Shown in pieces: positions 52,909 to 63,357 of a stretch of DNA of 64,000 nt. This DNA comes from Pedobacter heparinus DSM 2366 (GTDB lineage Bacteria > Bacteroidota > Bacteroidia > Sphingobacteriales > Sphingobacteriaceae), in assembly GCF_000023825.1 (NCBI RefSeq), contig NC_013061.1, positions 2,542,001 through 2,606,000 of the forward strand, read 5' to 3'. Below the pieces are notes generated by a model. That model did no database searches. It saw only the letters and a list, made by a program, of their open reading frames with translations, and was not told where the DNA came from. The translations under genes were made by a program, and so were the position numbers. Position 1 is the stretch's first letter. Every line of letters starts with the position of its first letter.

Positions 52909-55688
52909 TGATTTTTTAATTTAAAAGGAGAGCATTAATCCAATATTGTATATTCTTTGCGGCGGATAAGGGTATTTGTCTCCACCGGAAGAGGCTTCGG
53001 GGTCTAGCTGGTAGCGTTTATCGATCTTCGACCAGGTGATCAGGTTGTAGCCATTGGTGTAGATCCTGGCCGACTGCATCCTTAACCTTTTGACCATACC
53101 CTGGGGCAAACTGTAACTGAGTTCTGCCGATCTTAACCTGAGGTAATCACCCGGTACCAGCCAGTAGGTAGAAGGATAATCGGTAGAGCTGTTCAGGCCG
53201 CCAATGATGGAGGACAACCTGGGGTAAGCTGCAGTTTCAGCAGTTTCCGGTGTCCACCTTTTCTCGTGCAAAGGCTGCAGGTTGGACTGGAAGGCATCAA
53301 TGGCTGCTGCCGTTCCGCGGATGTTGAAGTTTGCTGCCCCCTGGAACAATACATTCAGGCTAAAAGCGCCGTAGTTCAGCCCCAGGCTCAGTCCGTAATT
53401 GGTATCGGGCAGGTTCGGGTAGCCCACATAGCTTTTGTCGTAGCTGTCTATCAGCCCGTCCCCGTTCAGGTCTTTATATTTCATGTCACCCGGTTTGGGT
53501 ACAATGCCGTTTGGTGCGGGATTGGCCTGCACATCTGCAGCATCCCTGTAAAAGCCGTTAAAGGTGTATACAGCAATGGAACCGATGCTGTGGCCGGTCT
53601 GTCGCAGCCATGGAAAGGCCGGTTCGGCCTCATCCTGGTACAGGATCTTGTTTCTGGCCACCGAGATGTTACCCCTTATCGTATAGTTCAGCTTGTCATT
53701 GATCCTGTTGTTATGGGTCAGTTCCACTTCATAGCCCTTGTTGCTCACCTCTCCCACGTTCATTACCGGCAAAGCCTGCCCGAAAATGCTGGATACCCCG
53801 TTCCTTGGCGTTAAAATGTCGTAACGGTAATTGTCAAAATAATCGATGGTGGCCCCCAGCTTGCCACCCCACATCAGCAGGTCTATACCGATATTGGCCT
53901 TTCGCTCCTTTTCCCAGCTCACATCGGCATTGCCCAGGGTACCTTCCACAATACCACTGTAGGCATTGTGCGAATAGCCAAAAGAGGTGGTTCCGCCCCT
54001 GTCGTAACTCTGTTTGTACAGGTACTTGCCACCCGATACCACATCACTGCCCACCATGCCATAACTACCGCGCAGCTTCAGCAGCTGTACAGCTTTCAGT
54101 CCCTTCATAAAAGGTTCCGAGGCCACGTTCCATCCTGCTGATACGGCCGGGAACAGGCCATAGCGCTTGTTGCCCACAAACCGGTCGGTACCATTATAGG
54201 CCATGTTGAACTCCAAAAGGTACCTGCTTTTGTAATCATAGCCCAGCCTTGCGGTAAAGCCCCTGGAGTTGGAGGGCACATAATCGTACTGGGTATCGGT
54301 ATTGGGTGCAATGTCTGTCATCTGGTTAAACAGGGCCAGTCCGTATAAATGGTGCTGGTCAAAGCTCCTGTCGTAGTTGAGCATCAGCTGCGTGTTGAGC
54401 CTTCTGAGCATATTGCCCGTCCCGTACTGCAGCCGGTACTTCTGTACGCGGAACACACTCTCGTCCCTTGGGGTATAACTGTCATCGGCCGGGTTGTAAA
54501 TAAAGGAAGGGAACAGGTCACGGGTCAGGTTACGGGATGAGCTCTGGCTGCTGGCATAGGACAGGTTGGCCTTTACCGACAGTCCTTTGGTAAGCACATC
54601 CAGCTTTTGCACCGCATTGGCCACAAAGTTCAGGTTGTTCTCAAAGTTGCGCTGGTAGCCATCCAGGGAAAGCCTGCCCACCACATTGTTGATGCGGTCG
54701 CGCACCCTGTTGCTGAAGCCATAGCTGCCATCGGGGTTGTAGATGGGATATACATAGGGCGGCAGGAACTGGTAATTGCTGACCTCAAAGAACACATCGT
54801 TACGGCTGAAGGGCCCCGGTACATTGGGGGTATTGGTCCTGCCGATATTGCCCGAGAGGTCGAAGCGCAGGCTTAAGGTTTTGGTGAGGTTCACATCCAG
54901 GTTGCTCCTGAAGTTATAGCGTTTATAAGAATAATCATTGTTCACATCTGAGGCTTCGCCAAAGTTGCGCAGCATTCCGTTCTGCCATAAGCTGCCCAGG
55001 GAAACAAAGTATCTGGTGTTCTCGGTTCCCCCCGAAATGTCGAGATTGTTGCGCCACTGGGTGCTGAAATCCTTAAACAGGGTCTCATACCAGTTGATAT
55101 CCGGATGTCCGTAAGGATCATCACCGAGGCGGAAATGCTCCAGGTCGGCAGCCGAGAACTCTGCTGCCAGGCCATCATTGGCCAGGGCCTCGTTCCTGAG
55201 CAGTGCAGTACGGTAGGAATTGAGGTATTCAGGCACTTTTGTGGGCTGCTGAAAACCGGTCTCGGTACGCAGGCTGATCTTAGCCGGCCCGGCCTGCCCC
55301 CTTCTGGTGGTGATCACCATTACCCCGTTAGCCCCTTTGATGCCGTAAACGGCGGTTGTAGAGGCATCCTTCAGGATAGAGATGCTTTCGATCTCGTTGG
55401 CATCTATCCTGGCCACCTGGTCGTAGGTAGATTCCACATCGTCCACAATGATCAGTGGCTGGTTGGCACCTGCCCCATTGGAAAAGGTGCTTACCCCCCT
55501 GATGTAAAAGGCAGCCCCATCACTGCCGGGGATGCCCGATCGCTGCTGGGAAAAGAAACCGGGCAGGCGGCCACTCAGGGTGTTCTGCAAACTGGCCGAA
55601 GGATTCTGTCTGAGTTCCGACCCTTTAACCGAGCTTACCGAGCCCGTAACGGTCAGCTTCTTTTGGGTGCCATAGCCCACTACTACCA
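52909..55688. repeat. 2.78-kb direct repeat, copy 1
   Basis: From 12 bp after a SusC stop codon up into the TonB-box region of the gene; matches 60578-63357 at a constant offset of 7669 bp. By eye about 35 differences in total, many within 53,000-53,671; 53672-54357 and 54604-55098 show none. Confidence 0.9.
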
Positions 55689-56004
55689 CTTCCGACAAGC
55701 CTTTGGCATCGGCAACAAGCGTTACCACCACGTTACTTTTGCCGTTCAGGTTCAGTTCCTGGGGTAAATAACCAACGGAACTGATCAGTAAGATGTTCCC
55801 CGAACCCTTTAAAGTAAGTCGGAACCTGCCGTTTCCATCTGTAGAAGTGCCGTTGGCGGCCACTCCTTTTTCTGTAATGGATGCCCCTGGCAAAGCACCT
55901 GTATTGTCTTTAACCAGGCCTTCAACGATCCTGTTCTGTGCATGTGCAAAGCAACAGCTCAATAGCAGCCAGCTAAAGCTTAACCAGTATATATATGTCT
56001 TCAT
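52921..56004 (-). CDS. SusC/RagA TonB-dependent transporter, twin without STN domain
   Basis: 1027 residues. Signal peptide to about AHAQ, carboxypeptidase-D-like domain (about 25-100), then plug (LSGRLPGFF, GIKGANGVMVITTRRG) and barrel ending NIGLMLSF. From VVVGYGTQKK to the end the protein looks identical to the SusC at 60590-63919, but the N-terminal part is different and has no STN domain. It forms a pair with the SusD 17 bp downstream. Confidence 0.94.
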   Translation of the reverse strand: MKTYIYWLSFSWLLLSCCFAHAQNRIVEGLVKDNTGALPGASITEKGVAANGTSTDGNGRFRLTLKGSGNILLISSVGYLPQELNLNGKSNVVVTLVADAKGLSEVVVVGYGTQKKLTVTGSVSSVKGSELRQNPSASLQNTLSGRLPGFFSQQRSGIPGSDGAAFYIRGVSTFSNGAGANQPLIIVDDVESTYDQVARIDANEIESISILKDASTTAVYGIKGANGVMVITTRRGQAGPAKISLRTETGFQQPTKVPEYLNSYRTALLRNEALANDGLAAEFSAADLEHFRLGDDPYGHPDINWYETLFKDFSTQWRNNLDISGGTENTRYFVSLGSLWQNGMLRNFGEASDVNNDYSYKRYNFRSNLDVNLTKTLSLRFDLSGNIGRTNTPNVPGPFSRNDVFFEVSNYQFLPPYVYPIYNPDGSYGFSNRVRDRINNVVGRLSLDGYQRNFENNLNFVANAVQKLDVLTKGLSVKANLSYASSQSSSRNLTRDLFPSFIYNPADDSYTPRDESVFRVQKYRLQYGTGNMLRRLNTQLMLNYDRSFDQHHLYGLALFNQMTDIAPNTDTQYDYVPSNSRGFTARLGYDYKSRYLLEFNMAYNGTDRFVGNKRYGLFPAVSAGWNVASEPFMKGLKAVQLLKLRGSYGMVGSDVVSGGKYLYKQSYDRGGTTSFGYSHNAYSGIVEGTLGNADVSWEKERKANIGIDLLMWGGKLGATIDYFDNYRYDILTPRNGVSSIFGQALPVMNVGEVSNKGYEVELTHNNRINDKLNYTIRGNISVARNKILYQDEAEPAFPWLRQTGHSIGSIAVYTFNGFYRDAADVQANPAPNGIVPKPGDMKYKDLNGDGLIDSYDKSYVGYPNLPDTNYGLSLGLNYGAFSLNVLFQGAANFNIRGTAAAIDAFQSNLQPLHEKRWTPETAETAAYPRLSSIIGGLNSSTDYPSTYWLVPGDYLRLRSAELSYSLPQGMVKRLRMQSARIYTNGYNLITWSKIDKRYQLDPEASSGGDKYPYPPQRIYNIGLMLSF

Positions 56005-56048
56005 TTAAAATCTTTTGTAATTGTCATTAAACAGCATCTCGCTAAACC

Positions 56049-57722
56049 TTACCAGCCTTCATTCTGCACCAGGTTTGTATTTTTAGTGGTTTCCCCATAA
56101 GGCAGTGGAATATGGTACATGCGTGGTGCAAATACTACTGTTGCGGCTTCAAAAGGCTCGTAGGTAACAGTGCTGCCGTTTAAGGTAGCTTTCATGCCAT
56201 GGAGTTTCCCATTCAGTACCTGCTGTGCAATTTTCCAGCGGCGGATATCCCAGAAACGGTGTTCCTCAAATGCCAGTTCTACCCGGCGCTCATTCTGGAT
56301 CAGGGCCCGCATTTCCGTTTGCGAAATACCAGCCTTAATGCCATACCGGTTTCCGGTTCCTGCTTTGATCTTAGCTCTTATCCTCAGCAGTTTGATCTGG
56401 TTAACGGCATCTTCGGTGCGGTTCAGCTCATTTAATGCTTCTGCATAGTTCAGCAAAACTTCCGCATACCTGAAAATGATGAAATTATGGTCCTGGTTGG
56501 TATAGGTGGTATTGGTGGCAAAATTGGCCATGAACTTGCGCATGTAATAACCTGTACGAGTCTGTTCGGAGCCCGGGGTATTGGGTTTGTCCAAACCACC
56601 TTCATAGCTCTGCACTTTCCGCTTCAGCCAGTCGCTCCCGTTAAAAAAGAAGGTCAGTGCAAAACGGGAATCCCTGGCCGCATAAGGGTTGGCCAGTAAA
56701 TGTGAGTTTGGCACAGGCACACCCGAATCGTTGGTATAGGCATCGGCAAGTTCCTGCGTCGGACTGGTCAGCCCCTTGCTAACCGCCCCGGTTTCAATAA
56801 AACCTACCGGTGCATTGTTGCTTTCCACATCAAAGGTCTTCACCCGTTGTTTGGCCATGATCACTTCATTGTTTTTGCGTTTGATGAACACATCAATAAA
56901 ATTGGCTTCCAGTGCATACTTGCCAATCAGCTCTTCAGCTGCATTCAGTGCATCCTGCCACCTGCTCTCTTTGTAATCCAGGTAACCGGTAAGCGCTTTT
57001 TTTGCCGGATCAGTTTCAAAACCTCCGCCGTTAAAAAGCGGACTGGCGGCATAAAGCAGCAGCCTGCTCTTCAGTGCCAGTGCACAACCCCTGGTCATTC
57101 TGCCCAGGTCTGTATCTACAACAGGTTCTATCTGCAGTTTGCCTTTAATGTCCTCACATTCAGAGACAATATAACTCACACATTCAGCAAAGGTATTGCG
57201 GCTCACATCAATCTTATCGTTCAGCCCAAAGATCTTATCTCCTATCAAAGGGATGCCGCCATAACGTTTCAGCATCTCGAAATAAAGCATCGCCCTGATA
57301 AACCTGGCTTCTGCACGCCAGTATTGTTTGCGTTGTGCATCAGCAGGTACAATGTCAATATTTTTAAGGAATATATTTACCCTCCGTATGCCGGCATAAC
57401 AATCACCCCAGGCAGCATCCGGATTATTGGCCGGGGTTAAACGTCCGTTCACAAAATATTCAACTGTAGAGGCATTGCGTGTAGGCAAGGCATCATCTGT
57501 ACCTGCATCCAGCAGGTTTCCGCCTACACGGTTAAAGCCATCTGGCAGATAGGAATAAATATTGTTCAAAAACAGGTCTGCATATACCGCATTTCTGTCG
57601 CCTTCATCAAATATATAATCGACAGTCAGCCTTTCCAGTGGTTCTGTCTCTACTTTTTTACAGCCATTGATGCTCATCAGCACCATAACCATTACAATTA
57701 AAACAAGTCTGTTTTTTTTCAT
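56049..57722 (-). CDS. SusD/RagB family lipoprotein (second PUL, proximal pair)
   Basis: 557 residues, lipobox MSINGCKKV. SusD marks: RNAVYADLFLNNIYSYLP, AEARFIRAMLYFEMLKRYGG and NERRVELAFEEHRFWDIRRW. Follows its SusC by 6 bp. It is a paralogue of the next SusD in the operon, so this PUL has two related capture proteins. Confidence 0.94.
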   Translation of the reverse strand: MKKNRLVLIVMVMVLMSINGCKKVETEPLERLTVDYIFDEGDRNAVYADLFLNNIYSYLPDGFNRVGGNLLDAGTDDALPTRNASTVEYFVNGRLTPANNPDAAWGDCYAGIRRVNIFLKNIDIVPADAQRKQYWRAEARFIRAMLYFEMLKRYGGIPLIGDKIFGLNDKIDVSRNTFAECVSYIVSECEDIKGKLQIEPVVDTDLGRMTRGCALALKSRLLLYAASPLFNGGGFETDPAKKALTGYLDYKESRWQDALNAAEELIGKYALEANFIDVFIKRKNNEVIMAKQRVKTFDVESNNAPVGFIETGAVSKGLTSPTQELADAYTNDSGVPVPNSHLLANPYAARDSRFALTFFFNGSDWLKRKVQSYEGGLDKPNTPGSEQTRTGYYMRKFMANFATNTTYTNQDHNFIIFRYAEVLLNYAEALNELNRTEDAVNQIKLLRIRAKIKAGTGNRYGIKAGISQTEMRALIQNERRVELAFEEHRFWDIRRWKIAQQVLNGKLHGMKATLNGSTVTYEPFEAATVVFAPRMYHIPLPYGETTKNTNLVQNEGW

Positions 57723-57728
57723 GTCTGC

Positions 57729-60524
57729 TTATAGTTTAATTGAAATACCGCCATTAATTACACGCTGTATCGGATAGGAACCTGGTTTCACTTCCGGATC
57801 TACCCGGTCAAAATCAGCGATGGTAAACAGGTTAAGTGCATTGGCAAATACCCTGATGTTGTCCAGTTTAATCTTTCTGGAAATTCTCATTGGAAGCGTG
57901 TAGCCCAGTTCTACCGTTTTTAGGCGCAGGTAATCGCCTGAATGCATCCAGTAAGAGGAAGTCTTATGGTTGTTTACATTGCTACCTGCCGTTAAACGCG
58001 GATAGCTGGCGCTGCCTGCAGTTTGTGGTGTCCAGCGGTCCAGCTGGAAAGGATAAGCCTGTCCGAAACCATTGCTCTGAAATTCCCATTCACTATTGCC
58101 GGTAAGCAGCATATTCCTGTTTTCTACACCTTGCAGCAATGCACTAAAATCAAGGCCCTTCCAGTTGAAACCCAATGTAACACCATAAAAAAACAGTGGT
58201 TTGGTAGAACCTATAGGAGCCTCATCGTATTGGTCAATGATACCGTCATTGTTTAGGTCCTTGTATTTAATGTCACCCGGCTGTGGGGTATAGCCGGTTA
58301 CCGCTACACTGCCGGCATCAACAGTCTGGTACAGGCCCTCGGCAATATATCCAAAAGGCTGTCCCACTGCCTGCCCGGTACGCTGCATCCAGCTGTACTG
58401 CTGAAATACCTCGTCGCTGTATATCACCCTGGACTTGACCAGACTCGCATTTCCTCCGATAAAATAGCTGAAATTACCGCTCTGTTGCTGCCATTTCAAC
58501 TGAAAATCTGCTCCTGTATAACGGTTGATGCCGATGTTTTCGTCCGGATAATCGTTGCCCAGTACCGCACTGTTCCTGCCCCGCTGCATCAGCAGGTCAT
58601 AATATTTGTTGTTGAAATACTGCACATCAAAAGCTAACCGCTGGTTTAGCACACTACCCTGCAAGCCTATGTTCAGCTTATCTGATTTTTCCCATCGGAT
58701 GTCGGGATTGGCCAGTGTAGATTCTGTTACCCCATTTACCGTTGCAGGTGTAGCACCAAATACGTAACCCAATCCTGATGCGTCCGTATAATATTGGTTA
58801 AATACGTAATAACCGGCCTTGTCCCAGCCTGTTTTGCCGTAAGAAGCGCTAAGTTTCAGGTCTTTCAGCCAGGAATCTTTCATAAAATCTTCCTGGTAAA
58901 TGTTCCAGGCCAAACCAAGGGCCGGGAACAGGCCAAGTGGTGTGCCTTTAGGATAACGGTTAGAACGGTTCATTCCGAATGCCAGTTCTGCAATGTATTT
59001 TTTATTGAAATCGTAGGTCAGCTTACCGGAAATCCCTGAATAGTTCAGGTCCAGGTCGCCATCTATCGAACGGGTATCACTATTGGCAGCCAGATAAACA
59101 TCAATGCCATTTGCACCAAACCTGTTGCTGTACCCGGCAGAAAATTCTGCATATACCTGACGGTTGTTCTGCGAAACGGTACTGGCATTCGACTGGTCGC
59201 CGTTCACCCCAAAAACCCTGTAGCCGGTACCGGTATACTGGTAGGTGGCAAAGGTTTTATTGCGCATGGTACGCTGACTGGCAGAGGCAAAATAAGAAGC
59301 CATACCGCGTACCCATAGCCCTTTGGCCCAGGAATCCAGTTTACGGGTCAGCGAAACATCGGCAATCATGTCGCGGTTATAAGTGGCCTGATAACCTGCA
59401 GCCGTAGCCTGTCCGTATATATTATTGGTAAACTGCTGTACCCCACCCAAAGAACCGTCCGGATTAAATACCGGATAAGCATTATTGGGTGTATTGATCA
59501 GCGAACTGAAAATATTGGTTACTGTGCCACCCGGCTCCGTTCCGTTCATGATGCGCCCGAATAACCTTAAACCCAGTGTGGTCTGCCGATCCAGATCTAC
59601 CTCTATATTGGAGCGGACAATATATCTGGTGATGCTCGAATTGGTACTGTATTTATTGGCATCGGATTCTTTGATCAGACCGCCCTGGTTAAAATTCTCG
59701 AGCGAGATGAAATAACGTGTGGCATCTCCGCCACCACTTACATTCAGGTTGTACCTGCTTATAGGGGCTGCCGGGCGCAATACCTGATCTTTCCAGTTTA
59801 CATCCGGATGCCCCGTCGGGTCTGTCCCGTTCCGGTAAGCTTCCAGATCGGCATTGCTGTATTTTGCGGCCAGCCCATCATTCCTCAGCGCCTCATTGTA
59901 CAGGTTTGCATAGTCATAAGCATTTAAAAAATCGGGCATTTTCAAGGCTTGCTGTACACCAGTCTGTGCCGTAAAGGCAATTTTACGTTTTCCGTTAAAC
60001 CCCTTCCGGGTAGTGATCAGCAAAGCCCCATTCGATCCGCGTACACCCAGCATGGCCGTGGCCAGGGCATCTTTAAGTACGGTAACCGATTCAATTTCCT
60101 CCGGGTCCAGCAAGGTTACCGAGCGTGGTATCCCATCAATGATCATTAAAGGCGATTGTCCCCTTAACTGCAAAGCTGCACCATCAAATCCCGGTTCGCC
60201 CGAGCTTTGGTTGGTGTACAGGCCCGATAAACGGCCGGTTAATATGTTATATAAACTCCCTGTCGGGGATTTCAGCAGGTCTGCTGTGTAAATTGCATCA
60301 CTGGACGCAATTTTAAGGGTATCGGAAACACTGCCTGATAAAAGCTGGGCAGGCTTTTTCCGCTTGAGCTTCAGGCTGTCCTGCCAGCTGGCTGATCCTG
60401 TTTTGAGCTGTGTCGCTGAAATCCGGAACTCATTCCTGATAACCGGACCGGCCGCTGGCGCTGACGCCATTGCCGATGAGCCGGAATACCATAAAATGGA
60501 AAAGTAAAATAGATATCTTCTCAT
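57729..60524 (-). CDS. SusC/RagA TonB-dependent transporter with reduced N-terminus
   Basis: 931 residues. After the signal peptide there is about 90 residues of low-similarity sequence rich in Ser/Lys and no carboxypeptidase-D-like domain or clear TonB box; the plug begins near TGSLYNILTGRLSGL, with LQLRGQSPLMIIDGIPR and GVRGSNGALLITTRKG. Barrel ends VINGGISIKL. Shares layout and motifs with the twin SusC proteins on both sides but is clearly diverged. Paired with the SusD 6 bp downstream. How it contacts TonB is not evident. Confidence 0.9.
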   Translation of the reverse strand: MRRYLFYFSILWYSGSSAMASAPAAGPVIRNEFRISATQLKTGSASWQDSLKLKRKKPAQLLSGSVSDTLKIASSDAIYTADLLKSPTGSLYNILTGRLSGLYTNQSSGEPGFDGAALQLRGQSPLMIIDGIPRSVTLLDPEEIESVTVLKDALATAMLGVRGSNGALLITTRKGFNGKRKIAFTAQTGVQQALKMPDFLNAYDYANLYNEALRNDGLAAKYSNADLEAYRNGTDPTGHPDVNWKDQVLRPAAPISRYNLNVSGGGDATRYFISLENFNQGGLIKESDANKYSTNSSITRYIVRSNIEVDLDRQTTLGLRLFGRIMNGTEPGGTVTNIFSSLINTPNNAYPVFNPDGSLGGVQQFTNNIYGQATAAGYQATYNRDMIADVSLTRKLDSWAKGLWVRGMASYFASASQRTMRNKTFATYQYTGTGYRVFGVNGDQSNASTVSQNNRQVYAEFSAGYSNRFGANGIDVYLAANSDTRSIDGDLDLNYSGISGKLTYDFNKKYIAELAFGMNRSNRYPKGTPLGLFPALGLAWNIYQEDFMKDSWLKDLKLSASYGKTGWDKAGYYVFNQYYTDASGLGYVFGATPATVNGVTESTLANPDIRWEKSDKLNIGLQGSVLNQRLAFDVQYFNNKYYDLLMQRGRNSAVLGNDYPDENIGINRYTGADFQLKWQQQSGNFSYFIGGNASLVKSRVIYSDEVFQQYSWMQRTGQAVGQPFGYIAEGLYQTVDAGSVAVTGYTPQPGDIKYKDLNNDGIIDQYDEAPIGSTKPLFFYGVTLGFNWKGLDFSALLQGVENRNMLLTGNSEWEFQSNGFGQAYPFQLDRWTPQTAGSASYPRLTAGSNVNNHKTSSYWMHSGDYLRLKTVELGYTLPMRISRKIKLDNIRVFANALNLFTIADFDRVDPEVKPGSYPIQRVINGGISIKL

Positions 60525-60577
60525 TTGATTTAATTGGTTTTATGATTAGGTGTGCTTGTAATTATTTATTCATTTGT

Positions 60578-63357
60578 TGATTTTTTAATTTAAAAGGAGA
60601 GCATTAATCCAATATTGTATATTCTTTGCGGCGGATAAGGGTATTTGTCTCCACCGGAAGAGGCTTCAGGGTCTAGCTGATAGCGTTTGTCGATCTTCGA
60701 CCAGGTGATCAGATTGTAGCCATTGGTATAGATCCTGGCCGACTGCATCCTGAGCCTTTTGACCATGCCCTGGGGCAAACTGTAACTGAGTTCGGCCGAT
60801 CTTAACCTGAGGTAATCACCCGGTACCAGCCAGTAGGTAGAAGGATAATCGGTAGAGCTGTTCAGGCCGCCAATGATGGAGGACAACCTCGGGTAAGCTG
60901 CAGTTTCAGCAGTTTCCGGTGTCCACCTCTTTTCATGCAAAGGCTGCAGGTTGGACTGGAAGGCATCAATGGCTGCTGCCGTTCCGCGGATGTTGAAGTT
61001 TGCCGCTCCCTGGAACAATACATTCAGGCTGAAAGCCCCGTAATTCAGCCCCAGGCTCAGTCCGTAATTGGTATCGGGCAGGTTCGGATAGCCCACATAG
61101 CTTTTGTCGTAGCTGTCTATCAGCCCGTCCCCGTTCAGGTCTTTATATTTCATGTCGCCCGGTTTGGGTACAATGCCGTTTGGTGCGGGATTGGCCTGCA
61201 CATCTGCAGCATCCCTGTAAAAACCGTTAAAGGTGTATACAGCAATGGAACCGATGCTGTGGCCGGTCTGTCGCAGCCATGGAAAGGCCGGTTCGGCCTC
61301 ATCCTGGTACAGGATCTTGTTTCTGGCCACCGAGATGTTGCCCCTTATCGTATAGTTCAGCTTGTCATTGATCCTGTTGTTATGGGTCAGTTCCACTTCA
61401 TAGCCCTTGTTGCTCACCTCTCCCACGTTCATTACCGGCAAAGCCTGCCCGAAAATGCTGGATACCCCGTTCCTTGGCGTTAAAATGTCGTAACGGTAAT
61501 TGTCAAAATAATCGATGGTGGCCCCCAGCTTGCCACCCCACATCAGCAGGTCTATACCGATATTGGCCTTTCGCTCCTTTTCCCAGCTCACATCGGCATT
61601 GCCCAGGGTACCTTCCACAATACCACTGTAGGCATTGTGCGAATAGCCAAAAGAGGTGGTTCCGCCCCTGTCGTAACTCTGTTTGTACAGGTACTTGCCA
61701 CCCGATACCACATCACTGCCCACCATGCCATAACTACCGCGCAGCTTCAGCAGCTGTACAGCTTTCAGTCCCTTCATAAAAGGTTCCGAGGCCACGTTCC
61801 ATCCTGCTGATACGGCCGGGAACAGGCCATAGCGCTTGTTGCCCACAAACCGGTCGGTACCATTATAGGCCATGTTGAACTCCAAAAGGTACCTGCTTTT
61901 GTAATCATAGCCCAGCCTTGCGGTAAAGCCCCTGGAGTTGGAGGGCACATAATCGTACTGGGTATCGGTATTGGGTGCAATGTCTGTCATCTGGTTAAAC
62001 AGGGCCAGTCCGTATAAATGGTGCTGATCAAAGCTCCTGTCGTAATTGAGCATCAGCTGCGTGTTGAGCCTTCTGAGCATATTGCCAGTCCCGTACTGCA
62101 GCCGGTACTTCTGTACGCGGAACACACTCTCGTCCCTTGGGGTATAACTGTCATCGGCCGGGTTGTAAATAAAGGAAGGGAACAGGTCACGGGTCAGGTT
62201 ACGGGATGAGCTCTGGCTGCTGGCATAGGACAGGTTGGCCTTTACCGACAGTCCTTTGGTAAGCACATCCAGTTTTTGCACCGCATTGGCCACAAAGTTC
62301 AGGTTGTTCTCAAAGTTGCGCTGGTAGCCATCCAGGGAAAGCCTGCCCACCACATTGTTGATGCGGTCGCGCACCCTGTTGCTGAAGCCATAGCTGCCAT
62401 CGGGGTTGTAGATGGGATATACATAGGGCGGCAGGAACTGGTAATTGCTGACCTCAAAGAACACATCGTTACGGCTGAAGGGCCCCGGTACATTGGGGGT
62501 ATTGGTCCTGCCGATATTGCCCGAGAGGTCGAAGCGCAGGCTTAAGGTTTTGGTGAGGTTCACATCCAGGTTGCTCCTGAAGTTATAGCGTTTATAAGAA
62601 TAATCATTGTTCACATCTGAGGCTTCGCCAAAGTTGCGCAGCATTCCGTTCTGCCATAAGCTGCCCAGGGAAACAAAGTATCTGGTGTTCTCGGTTCCCC
62701 CCGAAATGTCGAGATTGTTGCGCCACTGGGTGCTGAAATCCTTAAACAGGGTCTCATACCAGTTGATGTCCGGATGTCCGTAAGGATCATCACCGAGGCG
62801 GAAATGCTCCAGGTCGGCAGCCGAGAACTCTGCTGCCAGGCCATCATTGGCCAGGGCCTCGTTCCTGAGCAGTGCAGTACGGTAGGAATTGAGGTATTCA
62901 GGCACTTTTGTGGGCTGCTGAAAACCGGTCTCGGTACGCAGGCTGATCTTAGCCGGCCCGGCCTGTCCCCTTCTGGTGGTGATCACCATTACCCCGTTAG
63001 CCCCTTTGATGCCGTAAACGGCGGTTGTAGAGGCATCCTTCAGGATAGAGATGCTTTCGATCTCGTTGGCATCTATCCTGGCCACCTGGTCGTAGGTAGA
63101 TTCCACATCGTCCACAATGATCAGTGGCTGGTTGGCACCTGCCCCATTGGAAAAGGTGCTTACCCCCCTGATGTAAAAGGCAGCCCCATCACTGCCGGGG
63201 ATGCCCGATCGCTGCTGGGAAAAGAAACCGGGCAGGCGGCCGCTCAGGGTGTTCTGCAAACTGGCCGAAGGGTTTTGTCTGAGTTCCGACCCTTTAACCG
63301 AGCTTACCGAGCCCGTAACGGTCAGCTTCTTTTGGGTACCATAGCCCACTACTACCA
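60578..63357. repeat. 2.78-kb direct repeat, copy 2
   Basis: Second copy of the repeat at 52909-55688. Homology stops within the codons for the TonB-box-like VVVGYG segment; beyond that the two genes have different N-terminal coding sequence. Confidence 0.9.

Noticed and set aside
53266..53814. Plus-strand open frame of 182 codons, repeated at 60935-61483
   Set aside because: Antisense to SusC barrel sequence; no support beyond being open.
55105..55767. Plus-strand open frame of 220 codons antisense to SusC, and its longer equivalent at 62774-63538
   Set aside because: They mirror codon structure of the SusC genes, have no signal, domain or promoter, and appear in both copies only because the DNA is duplicated.
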